A stretch of 64,000 nt of DNA from MFD01275-c22 sp963705885 (GTDB lineage: Bacteria; Actinomycetota; Actinomycetes; JACCUZ01), in NCBI GenBank assembly GCA_963705885.1, contig OY970120.1, positions 2,976,001-3,040,000 on the forward strand. Reading direction: 5' to 3'. This document shows, piece by piece, positions 45,247 through 52,897 of this stretch. The translations under genes were made by a program, and so were the position numbers. Every line of letters starts with the position of its first letter. The first letter of the stretch is position 1. The notes beneath the pieces were generated by a model. The model saw only the letters and a list, made by a program, of their open reading frames with translations. It searched no databases and had not been told where the DNA came from.

Positions 45247-46488
45247 ATGAGCGACGACACCCGCACCTTCCCGCCGTACACGACCTCGCCCTTCGGCCCG
45301 TCGTCCACCGACGAGGCGGCGCCGGGCGACCACGACGTGCACGACCCGTGGCGTCCGGCGCTGCCGCCCACCCCCCCGCCGGCCCCTCCGCAGGCGGAGC
45401 GCGAGGGCCGTCCCCGGCGCGGCGTCGCACTCCTGGCGACGGTCGCGCTGGCCGCCGGCCTCGTCGGGGGTGGCGCCGGGGCAGCCCTGACGGCGGCGCT
45501 CGACGACGAGCCGGTGGCCACGGCCCCCCGCGGCGCCGGGTCGCTGCAGACCTCGGCGTCCCCGGACACCGCCGCCGCCGACGGCTCGGTCGAGCAGGTC
45601 GCGGCCGCGGTCCTGCCGAGCGTGGTCTCCATCGCCGTCTCGACGGGCAGCGGCGGCGGCGAGGGCACCGGTGTCGTCCTGAGCACGGACGGGCTGGTCC
45701 TGACCAACAACCACGTCGTCGCGGCGGCGGCCGGCGGCGGCTCGGTCCGCGTGACGTTCAACGACGGCTCCTCGGCCGCGGCGGAGATCGTCGGACGCGA
45801 CCCGGTGACCGACCTCGCCGTCATCCGCGCGCAGGACGTCGACGGCCTCACCCCGGCGACGCTCGGGCGCTCCGCCGACCTCGACCCCGGTGAGGAGGTC
45901 GTCGCGATCGGGTCGCCGCTGGGCCTGCAGGGCACCGTGACCAGCGGCATCGTGAGCGCCCTGGACCGCCCGGTGCGCACCGGCAGCGCGAGCGGCGCCG
46001 AGAGCGCGAGCACGGTGATCAACGCGATCCAGACCGACGCGGCGATCAACCCCGGCAACTCCGGCGGGCCCCTGGTCAACCTGCGCGGCGAGGTCGTCGG
46101 CATCAACAGCGCCATCGCGACCCTCGGCGGCGGCGGCCAGAGCGGGTCGATCGGCCTCGGGTTCTCGATCCCCGTCGACCAGGCGCGGGCGATCGCCACC
46201 GAGCTGATCGACACGGGCTCGGCCAGCCACGCCCAGCTCGGCGTCAGCGTGCAGGACGCCGAGCAGGGCGCGGGGGTCGCCGAGGTGTCCCCCGGCAGCG
46301 GGGCCGAGGACGCGGGGGTCCGCACCGGCGACGTCATCACCACGGTCGGCGACCGGAGGGTGGACGGCGCCGACTCGCTGATCGCCGCGATCCGGTCCTA
46401 CCGGCCGGGCGACAAGGTGACGCTCACCGTCCTGCGTGGCGGCGACGAGTCGACGGTGCGGGCGACGCTGGGCAGCGACGCCGGCTGA
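45247..46488 (+). CDS. Membrane-anchored HtrA-like serine protease with PDZ domain
   Basis: 413-aa S1C protease. A Pro-rich cytoplasmic part of about 58 residues precedes one membrane span (about 59-83), so the protease faces outward. The catalytic triad is His156 (LTNNHVV), Asp189 (PVTDLAVI) and Ser272 (NPGNSGGPL); the PDZ domain covers about 320-410 (QLGVSVQDAEQG, VRTGDVITTVGDRRV). It resembles mycobacterial PepD/HtrA proteins that handle envelope stress. ATG 45247 is the start. It is divergent from the LacI-type gene and followed by a strong terminator. Confidence 0.92.
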   Translation: MSDDTRTFPPYTTSPFGPSSTDEAAPGDHDVHDPWRPALPPTPPPAPPQAEREGRPRRGVALLATVALAAGLVGGGAGAALTAALDDEPVATAPRGAGSLQTSASPDTAAADGSVEQVAAAVLPSVVSIAVSTGSGGGEGTGVVLSTDGLVLTNNHVVAAAAGGGSVRVTFNDGSSAAAEIVGRDPVTDLAVIRAQDVDGLTPATLGRSADLDPGEEVVAIGSPLGLQGTVTSGIVSALDRPVRTGSASGAESASTVINAIQTDAAINPGNSGGPLVNLRGEVVGINSAIATLGGGGQSGSIGLGFSIPVDQARAIATELIDTGSASHAQLGVSVQDAEQGAGVAEVSPGSGAEDAGVRTGDVITTVGDRRVDGADSLIAAIRSYRPGDKVTLTVLRGGDESTVRATLGSDAG

Positions 46489-46513
46489 GCGCAGGACGCC
46501 ACCGGCTTCCGGC

Positions 46514-46556
46514 AGCACAAGGCCCCTCGACCTCATGCGTCGAGGGGCCTTGGTGC
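46514..46556 (+). terminator. Strong hairpin terminator after the htrA-like gene
   Basis: CAAGGCCCCTCGAC and GTCGAGGGGCCTTG pair perfectly over 14 bp around a 7-nt loop, and the stem can be extended with AGCA/TGCT beyond a bulge. It is followed by TGTTGTAAC, a modest T-rich tail, 26 bp after the htrA-like stop. Confidence 0.85.
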
Positions 46557-46634
46557 TGTTGTAACGGATGGTGCCCGTGGTCCGGGCGACCGACACGCGC
46601 GCACGGCCGCCGGGCGCAGTGCGAGGATGACCAG

Positions 46635-47582
46635 GTGCTCGACCCCCGCGACCTCTACACGCTCCACGACCGACCGGACGCCGGTGCCGCCGCCCCGGAC
46701 GGTCCCGTCCTGCTGCACGTCCTGACCGGCTTCATCGACGCCGGGCAGGCCGGGGCGCTGGCCCGCGACCACCTGCTCGCGACGATGGAGCACCGCACGA
46801 TCGCGAGCTTCGAGGTCGACGAGCTGCTCGACTACCGGTCGCGGCGCCCGCCGATGATCTTCGTCGAGGACCACTGGGAGTCCTACGACGACCCGCGCCT
46901 GCTGCTGCACGAGCTCACCGACGCCGCCGGCACCCGCTTCCTGCTGCTCGAGGGTGCCGAGCCCGACGTGCAGTGGGAGCGCTTCATCGCCGCGGTGACC
47001 GGGCTCGTCGAGGAGCTGGGCGTGCGCCTCACGGTCGGGCTGCACGGCATCCCGATGGGCGTGCCGCACACCCGCCCCACCTCGGTCACCGCCCACGCGA
47101 CGCGTCCCGAGCTGGTCGCGGGGCGCGACGCCTGGGTCGGTACGGTCCAGGTGCCGGGCAGCGTCCTGAACCTCCTCGAGCTGCGTCTCGGCCGGGCCGG
47201 GCGCGACGCGATGGGCTTCGCGGTGCACGTGCCGCACTACCTCAGCCAGTCCGACTACCCCGATGCGGCGGCCGCGCTGCTGGAGAACGTCACCGCCGCG
47301 ACCGACCTCACGCTGCCGACCGCGACGCTGCGGGCGGCGGCCGAGGCGACCCGCGCCGAGCTGGACGAGCAGGTGGCCGCCTCGACGGAGGTGGCGGCGG
47401 TGGTGCGCGCGCTGGAGCAGCAGTACGACGCGTACGTCGCGGCCCGGGGCGGCGACGGGCCGGGCGACGAGCAGGGCCTGCTCGCCGGCCGTCGGGGCTT
47501 CCCGAGCGCCGACGAGCTGGGGGCCGAGCTGGAGCGCTTCCTCGCCGAGCAGCCCAAGCGGGGCGACCAGCCCGAGGGCTGA
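46635..47582 (+). CDS. PAC2-family protein
   Basis: 315-aa protein of the PAC2 (proteasome assembly chaperone 2-like) family common in actinobacteria. Family blocks: PVLLHVLTGFIDAGQAGALARDHLL, EHRTIASFEVDELLDYRSRRP, RFLLLEGAEPDVQWERFI and the motif VGLHGIPMGVPHTRPTSVTAHAT, then GFAVHVPHYLSQSDYPDAAAALLENV. A role in proteasome or ATP-grasp-related protein handling has been supposed, but none is proven. The GTG start 46635 follows the terminator; the gene appears monocistronic. Confidence 0.88.
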   Translation: MLDPRDLYTLHDRPDAGAAAPDGPVLLHVLTGFIDAGQAGALARDHLLATMEHRTIASFEVDELLDYRSRRPPMIFVEDHWESYDDPRLLLHELTDAAGTRFLLLEGAEPDVQWERFIAAVTGLVEELGVRLTVGLHGIPMGVPHTRPTSVTAHATRPELVAGRDAWVGTVQVPGSVLNLLELRLGRAGRDAMGFAVHVPHYLSQSDYPDAAAALLENVTAATDLTLPTATLRAAAEATRAELDEQVAASTEVAAVVRALEQQYDAYVAARGGDGPGDEQGLLAGRRGFPSADELGAELERFLAEQPKRGDQPEG

Positions 47583-47732
47583 GCGGAGGAGGACGCCGGG
47601 CCGGGAGCGCCTCACGGCGCAGGGCCGCTCGAGGCGGCTTCACATGGGACCCGGGGCTACCGCGGCCCGGCGCCCTCCGTGGTCCCCGGAGGGACCTGGG
47701 CCAGTCTGACGGACGGGGGCGGGTCTGTCATG

Positions 47733-48362
47733 TCAGACCAGGTCCCGGGTGCGCCACAGCGCTGCCGCCGCCTCCAGGTCCTCGGCGGTGTCCCGCAGCG
47801 ACGCCGACGACCGGGTCAGCGCCACGGCCCCGGTCGGGTCCCGCGGCTCCAGGTCGTCCGCCCGCCGCACCCGGCCGGCGACCACGACCCGGCAGAACGC
47901 GCCGGCCCGCTCGAGCGCCACGTCGAGGTCTCCGGAGAACACCCCGTGGAGCACCTGGTCGAGCAGGGCGCGCAGCGCCTCCGGGCTCGGCGGGTCGGCG
48001 GCGCCCGCGACGACGTGGGGTACGTCCGCCGCGCCCCGTCCGGCGGTGAAGTCGGCCGAGGCCTCCACGGCGTCGGTGCGCACCCACTCGCGCAGGGCGT
48101 AGAGCCGCCACAGCGCGCCCGGCAGCGACCGTGCCGGCCGCTGCGACCACATCTCGGCCACCGTGTCGAGGCCGATCTCGTCGACCAGCCCGACCAGCCG
48201 GTCGCGGGCCGCCGCGTCCTCGCTCGCGCGACCGGACTCGACGAGCAGCGACGCCGTGGCGTGCGCCGCCTCCGCGAGCTCGGCCGGGTCGGGCGAGCCG
48301 CCCAGCGAGTCCAGCGCGGCCTTGCCCAGGAGGGCGGGTCGGCGCGGGCGTCCGTCGGGCAC
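47733..48362 (-). CDS. Conserved hypothetical protein (209 aa)
   Basis: I do not recognise a named family. The protein is mainly alpha-helical by composition, with blocks LVGLVDEIGLDTVAEMWSQRPARSLPGALWRLYALREWV and VFSGDLDVALERAGAFCRVVVAGRVRRAD, and ends LEAAAALWRTRDLV. Similar-looking proteins in actinomycetes are called hypothetical. GTG 48362 follows GGAAGGA; an extension to 48416 is open. It is divergent from the HATPase-PAS gene, with about 120 bp between them. Confidence 0.72.
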   Translation of the reverse strand: MPDGRPRRPALLGKAALDSLGGSPDPAELAEAAHATASLLVESGRASEDAAARDRLVGLVDEIGLDTVAEMWSQRPARSLPGALWRLYALREWVRTDAVEASADFTAGRGAADVPHVVAGAADPPSPEALRALLDQVLHGVFSGDLDVALERAGAFCRVVVAGRVRRADDLEPRDPTGAVALTRSSASLRDTAEDLEAAAALWRTRDLV

Positions 48363-48481
48363 CCCACGATCCTTCCACGGGTCGGCCGGGCCCCACCGGT
48401 GTGCCGGTCTGCCCATTCCGGGTGATCGGTGCCACCATGTCCTGGCCGGGGACGGGCAGCCGGGGGGACAGGAGAGCCGCC

Positions 48482-49747
48482 GTGACGACGGAGGGGCAGG
48501 TCGTCGAGAGGCGACGTCTGCGACCCGTGCCCGAGAGCGCCCGGGCGGCCCGGCAGGCGGTTCTCGACGCGGTGGCCGCGGTGGGTCGCCTGGACCTCGC
48601 CGACGCCGCGGGCCTGCTGGTCAGCGAGATCGTCACCAACGCGATCGTGCACGCCCGGACCACCATCGACCTCGACGTCGTGGCCGGCCCCGACGGCCTG
48701 CGGGTGTCGGTGCGCGACCGCAGCCCGAACCAGCCGGTCCCCCGCCACTACGGCCGCTCCGCCGCGACCGGCCGCGGCCTCGGCCTCGTCGAGCTCATGT
48801 CCGACCGGTTCGGCACCGACTCCGACGGCAGCGGGGGGAAGACGATCTGGTTCGAGCTCGGCGCCGTGACGGGCGGGCAGACGCTGCCGGCGCCGGAGGT
48901 CCGCGACCCGGCCGCGGGCGAGATCGTGGTGCTCCTGCAGGGCCTGCCGGTGCGCCTCGCCCGGGCCTGGCAGGAGCACATCGACGCCCTGCTGCGTGAG
49001 CACCTCCTGGCCCAGTGGGACCTCGAGTCGCGGTGGCTGGACGTCTTCCCGTCCGACGGGGTCGCGGCCGGCGACGCCTTCGCCGTCGTCGCGGCGGCGC
49101 TGGAGGCCCTCGACCCCGACAGCGACACCACCCCGCACGCCGACCTGGTGCTGCACCTGCGCCCCGACGCGCCCGGGCACTTCGCCGAGTTCGACACGCT
49201 GGTCGAGCACATGGTGAGCCTCGCCCACCGCGGCCTGACCCTCGCTCCTCCGACGCAGCCGGAGATCAGGCTGCTCCGCGCCTGGATCTGCGGCGAGGTG
49301 CGGTCCCAGTCGGCCGGCGGGCCCCCCCGTCCCTGGCCGGGCCTGCCCTCGGAGATGCCGCCGCCCGAGGCGTCGCCGGTGGGGTGGGACGCCTCCGCGG
49401 TCCGCAGCGCCACGGAGGCCGTGGTCGCGGCCGACGACGCGAACCGCATCGTCGCCGCGAGCCCCGCCGCCCTGGAGCTGCTCGGCTGGGACGACGACCT
49501 GATCGGCCGCCGCATCGCCACGGTCATCCCGGCGCGGCTCCGCGAGCAGCACGTCGCGTCGTTCACGATGCACGTGCTCACCGGGGAGACACGCATCATC
49601 GGGCGCGAGGTCACCGTCCCCGCCCTGCGCCGCGACGGGTCGGAGGTGACGATCGTCCTCGCGGTCCGTCGCGAGAGCGGCGGCGGCGGCCGCGCCGTCT
49701 TCACCGCCACCATGCGCCCCGTCGACCCGCCCGCCGCCGGCCCGTGA
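48482..49747 (+). CDS. RsbW-like anti-sigma HATPase fused to PAS domain
   Basis: 421-aa protein. The first 130 residues are a HATPase_c_2 (RsbW/anti-sigma kinase) domain: AGLLVSEIVTNAIVHARTTI holds the N box, VSVRDRSPNQP and GRGLGLVELMSDRFG the G boxes, and GGKTIWFEL the end. A middle region of about 150 residues (EIVVLLQGLPVRLARAWQEHIDALLREHLL) is unassigned, and a PAS domain fills about 300-415 (ATEAVVAADDANRIVAASPAALELLGWDDDLIGR). This order, kinase first and PAS last, differs from the usual sensor order. It could phosphorylate an anti-sigma antagonist in response to a ligand or redox signal. Confidence 0.8.
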   Translation: MTTEGQVVERRRLRPVPESARAARQAVLDAVAAVGRLDLADAAGLLVSEIVTNAIVHARTTIDLDVVAGPDGLRVSVRDRSPNQPVPRHYGRSAATGRGLGLVELMSDRFGTDSDGSGGKTIWFELGAVTGGQTLPAPEVRDPAAGEIVVLLQGLPVRLARAWQEHIDALLREHLLAQWDLESRWLDVFPSDGVAAGDAFAVVAAALEALDPDSDTTPHADLVLHLRPDAPGHFAEFDTLVEHMVSLAHRGLTLAPPTQPEIRLLRAWICGEVRSQSAGGPPRPWPGLPSEMPPPEASPVGWDASAVRSATEAVVAADDANRIVAASPAALELLGWDDDLIGRRIATVIPARLREQHVASFTMHVLTGETRIIGREVTVPALRRDGSEVTIVLAVRRESGGGGRAVFTATMRPVDPPAAGP

Positions 49748-49766
49748 GCGGCACGGACGTCAGCCG

Positions 49767-50075
49767 GTGCTCGCCGGCAAGCGGGCCGAGCTCGAGGCGG
49801 AGATGGCCGGCCTCACCGGGGGCGCGCCGGACACCGGGGGCATCTCGTTCGGCAAGCGGGTCGGCGACGGCACCAGCGTGGCCGTCGAGCGGCTGGCCCA
49901 GGTCGCCGCGCACGAGCAGCTGCGCGAGATGCTCGCCGACGTCCGGCGGGCCGAGCAGAAGGTGGCCGACTCGACCTACGGATCCTGCGACGTGTGCGGC
50001 CGGGCGATCGCCCCCGAGCGCCTCGAGGCACTGCCCTGGGCGACGCGGTGCATCGACTGCGCCTCCCGGCGCTGA
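49767..50075 (+). CDS. DksA/TraR C4 zinc-finger protein
   Basis: 102-aa protein with a coiled region (AGKRAELEAEMAGL and ERLAQVAAHEQLREMLADVRRAEQKVAD) and a C-terminal C4 zinc finger, Cys74/77/95/98 (CDVCGRAIAPERLEALPWATRCIDC). DksA-type proteins bind the secondary channel of RNA polymerase; actinobacterial short versions are poorly characterised. GTG 49767 lies 19 bp after the upstream gene, suggesting cotranscription with the HATPase-PAS gene. Confidence 0.88.
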   Translation: MLAGKRAELEAEMAGLTGGAPDTGGISFGKRVGDGTSVAVERLAQVAAHEQLREMLADVRRAEQKVADSTYGSCDVCGRAIAPERLEALPWATRCIDCASRR

Positions 50076-50100
50076 CCCGCTCCCGGTACGGTCGCCTCCC

Positions 50101-51195
50101 GTGCTGACGTCGTCCGGGGCCGCCGGCCTCCTCTCGCTGACGCTCACGGTGCCCGGGGCGGCGCTGGCGCCCTCGGCGGCCACCGCTCCCGCGGCGGACC
50201 CCGCCACCTGGGGGAACCGGCGCCTCGCCGCGCAGCTCACGTTCTCCTGCGTGGACATGAGCGACCTCCGCACCGCGAGGCGCCATGCCGCCGCCGGCAT
50301 CGGCGGCATCACCCTGCTCGGGAGCGACCCGCCCGGCGACCTCCGTGCCCGCCTGCGGGCGGTCCGGCGCGCCGCGCCGGCCGACGTGCGGCCCTTCATC
50401 GCCAGCGACGAGGAGGGCGGCACGGTGCAGCGGCTGCGGACGGCCATCCACCGGCTGCCGTCGGCGCGCACCATGGGTGGCTGGTCGCCGGGCCGGGTGC
50501 GCCGGACCGCCGCCGACTACGCCACCCGGATGCACCGCCTGGGCGTGCGGATGGACCTCGGGCCGGTGGCCGACCTCGCGGTCAGGGGTTCCTACATCGA
50601 CCGGCTCGGTCGCGCGTTCAGCCCCGACCCGGTCGAGGTGTCGCGCCGCGCGCGGGCCTGGCGGCTCGGGATGGCCGACGGCGGGGTGGTGACGGTGCTC
50701 AAGCACTGGCCCGGGCACGGGCACGCCCGCAACTCGCACACGGGCCCGGCCCGCGTGCCCCGGCTGCGCGTCCTCGAACGGCACGACCTGGTGCCCTTCG
50801 ACCGCGAGCTGGCCGACGGAGCGCCCGCGGTCATGGTGGGGCACCTGCTCGCGAAGGGCCTCACCCGCCGGGGGGTGCCGGCCAGCATGTCTCCCCGCGC
50901 GCTGCGGCACCTGCGCCGGTCCGCCGGCGCGGACACCGTCGTGATCACCGACTCGCTCGCCATGGCGGCGGCCAGCACGTCGCTGGGCATCACGCCGGCC
51001 CGCGCGGCCGTGCGGGCCCTGCGCGCCGGCGCCGACTGGGCGATGCCGTGCGACGCGGCCCCGCTGCGGGCCGTCTCGGCGATCCGCCGGGCCCTGGCCG
51101 CGGGAACGCTGTCCCGGGACGGGGCCGTCGCGTCCGCACGGCGCATCCTGGCCCTCAAGGCCCGGTGGGGACACGCGCAGTCGGCCCGGGAGTGA
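50101..51195 (+). CDS. GH3 family glycoside hydrolase, NagZ/LpqI-like
   Basis: 364-aa exported-looking protein with one GH3 barrel, the type that removes N-acetylglucosamine from muropeptides. Blocks: RPFIASDEEGGTVQRLR, MDLGPVADLAVRGSYIDRLGRAFSPDP, TVLKHWPGHGHARNSHTGP, and the nucleophile Asp in DTVVITDSLAMAAAS. In NagZ enzymes the acid/base loop has an Asp-x-His pair (DSH); here it reads NSH and the loop is one residue shorter, so activity may be altered. The N-terminus (GTG 50101, LTSSGAAGLLSLTLTVPGAALA) looks like a signal without the basic n-region or a lipobox. Confidence 0.85.
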   Translation: MLTSSGAAGLLSLTLTVPGAALAPSAATAPAADPATWGNRRLAAQLTFSCVDMSDLRTARRHAAAGIGGITLLGSDPPGDLRARLRAVRRAAPADVRPFIASDEEGGTVQRLRTAIHRLPSARTMGGWSPGRVRRTAADYATRMHRLGVRMDLGPVADLAVRGSYIDRLGRAFSPDPVEVSRRARAWRLGMADGGVVTVLKHWPGHGHARNSHTGPARVPRLRVLERHDLVPFDRELADGAPAVMVGHLLAKGLTRRGVPASMSPRALRHLRRSAGADTVVITDSLAMAAASTSLGITPARAAVRALRAGADWAMPCDAAPLRAVSAIRRALAAGTLSRDGAVASARRILALKARWGHAQSARE

Positions 51196-51384
51196 CCGGT
51201 CACACATCGCACATGGTCCTGCACTGATCACCCGACCGGTACGATGGACGGCGTACTGAGGTGGCCACCGGCCGCCACTCCCGCGGGCGAGCTGCCTGCG
51301 AGGTCGTTCCACGAGACGAGCTCCTGACACCCGTCAGCCGAGCCCTCCGGCGCGGCCCAACCAACCGCAACGGAGCACCCGTCC

Positions 51385-52887
51385 ATGTCCTCGCACGCCC
51401 CTCGCCGCCCGGCGAAGCCCACCCACTCCGGCGCACGTCAGCAACGCCGTCCGAAGACGTCCGGAGGTGCCGGCAAGTCCTCGGCGGCCGCCCGGTCCTC
51501 CGCCTCGGCCCGCGCCGCCGACCGTGAGCTCGAGACCTGGTTCGAGCAGGCCGCCGCCGCGAGCCCTGCCCCGACCGAGACGTCCTTCGCCCGGCTCGGG
51601 CTGGCGCAGGGGCTCGTCACGGCCCTGGAGCGCCGCGACATCCGCACCGCGTTCCCGATCCAGGCCGCCACACTCGGCGACGCGATGGCCGGGCACGACG
51701 TCCTCGGCCGGGCCAAGACCGGCTCCGGCAAGACCCTGGCCTTCGGGCTGCCGATGCTGACCCGGCTCAGCGGCACCCGATCGGCACCGCGTACCCCTCG
51801 TGGGCTGGTCCTGGTGCCCACCCGCGAGCTGGCCGTGCAGGTGCGCGACGCCCTCGAGCCGCTCGGTCACGCCATCGGCGTCAAGACCGTGGCCGTCTTC
51901 GGCGGCGCGCCGCTGGGCCGCCAGATCGCCGCGCTCGAGCGCGGCGTCGACCTGGTCGTCGCGACCCCCGGCCGCCTGCTCGACCTCATCGAGCGCCGCT
52001 CGTGCACCCTGGCCGGGATCGAGGTGTCGGTTCTCGACGAGGCCGACCACATGGCCGACATGGGCTTCCTGCCCGACGTGCGCCGCATCCTGGACATGAC
52101 GCCGGCCGGCTCTCAGCGCCTGCTGTTCTCGGCGACCCTCGACGGTGCCGTGGGCACGCTGGTGCGTGCCTACCTGACCGACCCGGTGGCCCGTGCCGTC
52201 GACCCGGCCGAGTCACACATCACGACGATGGAGCACCGCGCGCTCGTGGTCCGCCACGAGCACAAGGTCGACGTGCTCGCCGAGATCGCCGCCCGGCCCG
52301 CCCGGACCCTGCTCTTCGTGCGCACCAAGCACGGGGCGGACCGCCTCGTCAAGCAGCTCGGACGGCTCGGCGTCGACGCCCTCGCCATCCACGGCAACCG
52401 CACCCAGGGCCAGCGGCAGCGGGCGCTCGACGCGTTCTCCCGCGGCCAGTCCCGGGTGCTCGTCGCGACCGACGTCGCCGCCCGCGGCATCCACATCACC
52501 GACGTCGACCTGGTCGTGCACGCGGACCCGCCCAACGACCACAAGGACTACCTGCACCGCTCGGGACGCACGGCCCGGGCCGGCGCGTCCGGTGTCGTCG
52601 TGTCGGTTCTCTCACCCGAGCAGGTCAAGGTCTCGCGGAACCTCTTCGACCGCGCCGGCATCGACGTACGTCACGTGGACGCCGGCCCCGGCGCCGTGCC
52701 GGTGCGCGAGCTCGCGGAGTCCGGCGAGCCCGTCGTGGTGACCGCCGCACCCCCGGGCCGCGCGCCGTACGACGGTCCGGGCACCCGGTCGGGCAGGTCC
52801 CCCCGGCGCGGCGGCGCACCCTCCGGCCCGGGCCCGCACCGCCAGCGGCGCGGACGCCCCCGCCCGCAGGGCCGCGGCGCGGCCTGA
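51385..52887 (+). CDS. DEAD-box RNA helicase
   Basis: 500-aa RNA helicase. After about 45 basic residues come the Q motif (TSFARLGL, FPIQAATLGDAMAG), motif I AKTGSGKTLAF, Ia PTRELAVQV, motif II LDEADHMADMGF, III LFSATLD, IV LLFVRTKHGAD, V VATDVAARGIHI and VI HRSGRTARAG. The C-terminal 100 residues are rich in Arg, Gly and Pro, a usual RNA-binding tail. Such proteins unwind structured mRNA or help ribosome assembly, often under cold stress. A leader of up to about 140 nt precedes ATG 51385 if the -10-like TACGAT at 51240-51245 is the promoter. Confidence 0.94.
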   Translation: MSSHAPRRPAKPTHSGARQQRRPKTSGGAGKSSAAARSSASARAADRELETWFEQAAAASPAPTETSFARLGLAQGLVTALERRDIRTAFPIQAATLGDAMAGHDVLGRAKTGSGKTLAFGLPMLTRLSGTRSAPRTPRGLVLVPTRELAVQVRDALEPLGHAIGVKTVAVFGGAPLGRQIAALERGVDLVVATPGRLLDLIERRSCTLAGIEVSVLDEADHMADMGFLPDVRRILDMTPAGSQRLLFSATLDGAVGTLVRAYLTDPVARAVDPAESHITTMEHRALVVRHEHKVDVLAEIAARPARTLLFVRTKHGADRLVKQLGRLGVDALAIHGNRTQGQRQRALDAFSRGQSRVLVATDVAARGIHITDVDLVVHADPPNDHKDYLHRSGRTARAGASGVVVSVLSPEQVKVSRNLFDRAGIDVRHVDAGPGAVPVRELAESGEPVVVTAAPPGRAPYDGPGTRSGRSPRRGGAPSGPGPHRQRRGRPRPQGRGAA

Positions 52888-52897
52888 CCCGCCGAGG

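Noticed and set aside
51193..51202. Short palindrome TGACCGGTCA at the end of the GH3 gene, upstream of the DEAD-box helicase.
   Set aside because: Only ten bases, common in such GC-rich DNA, and it overlaps a stop codon; not enough for an operator claim.
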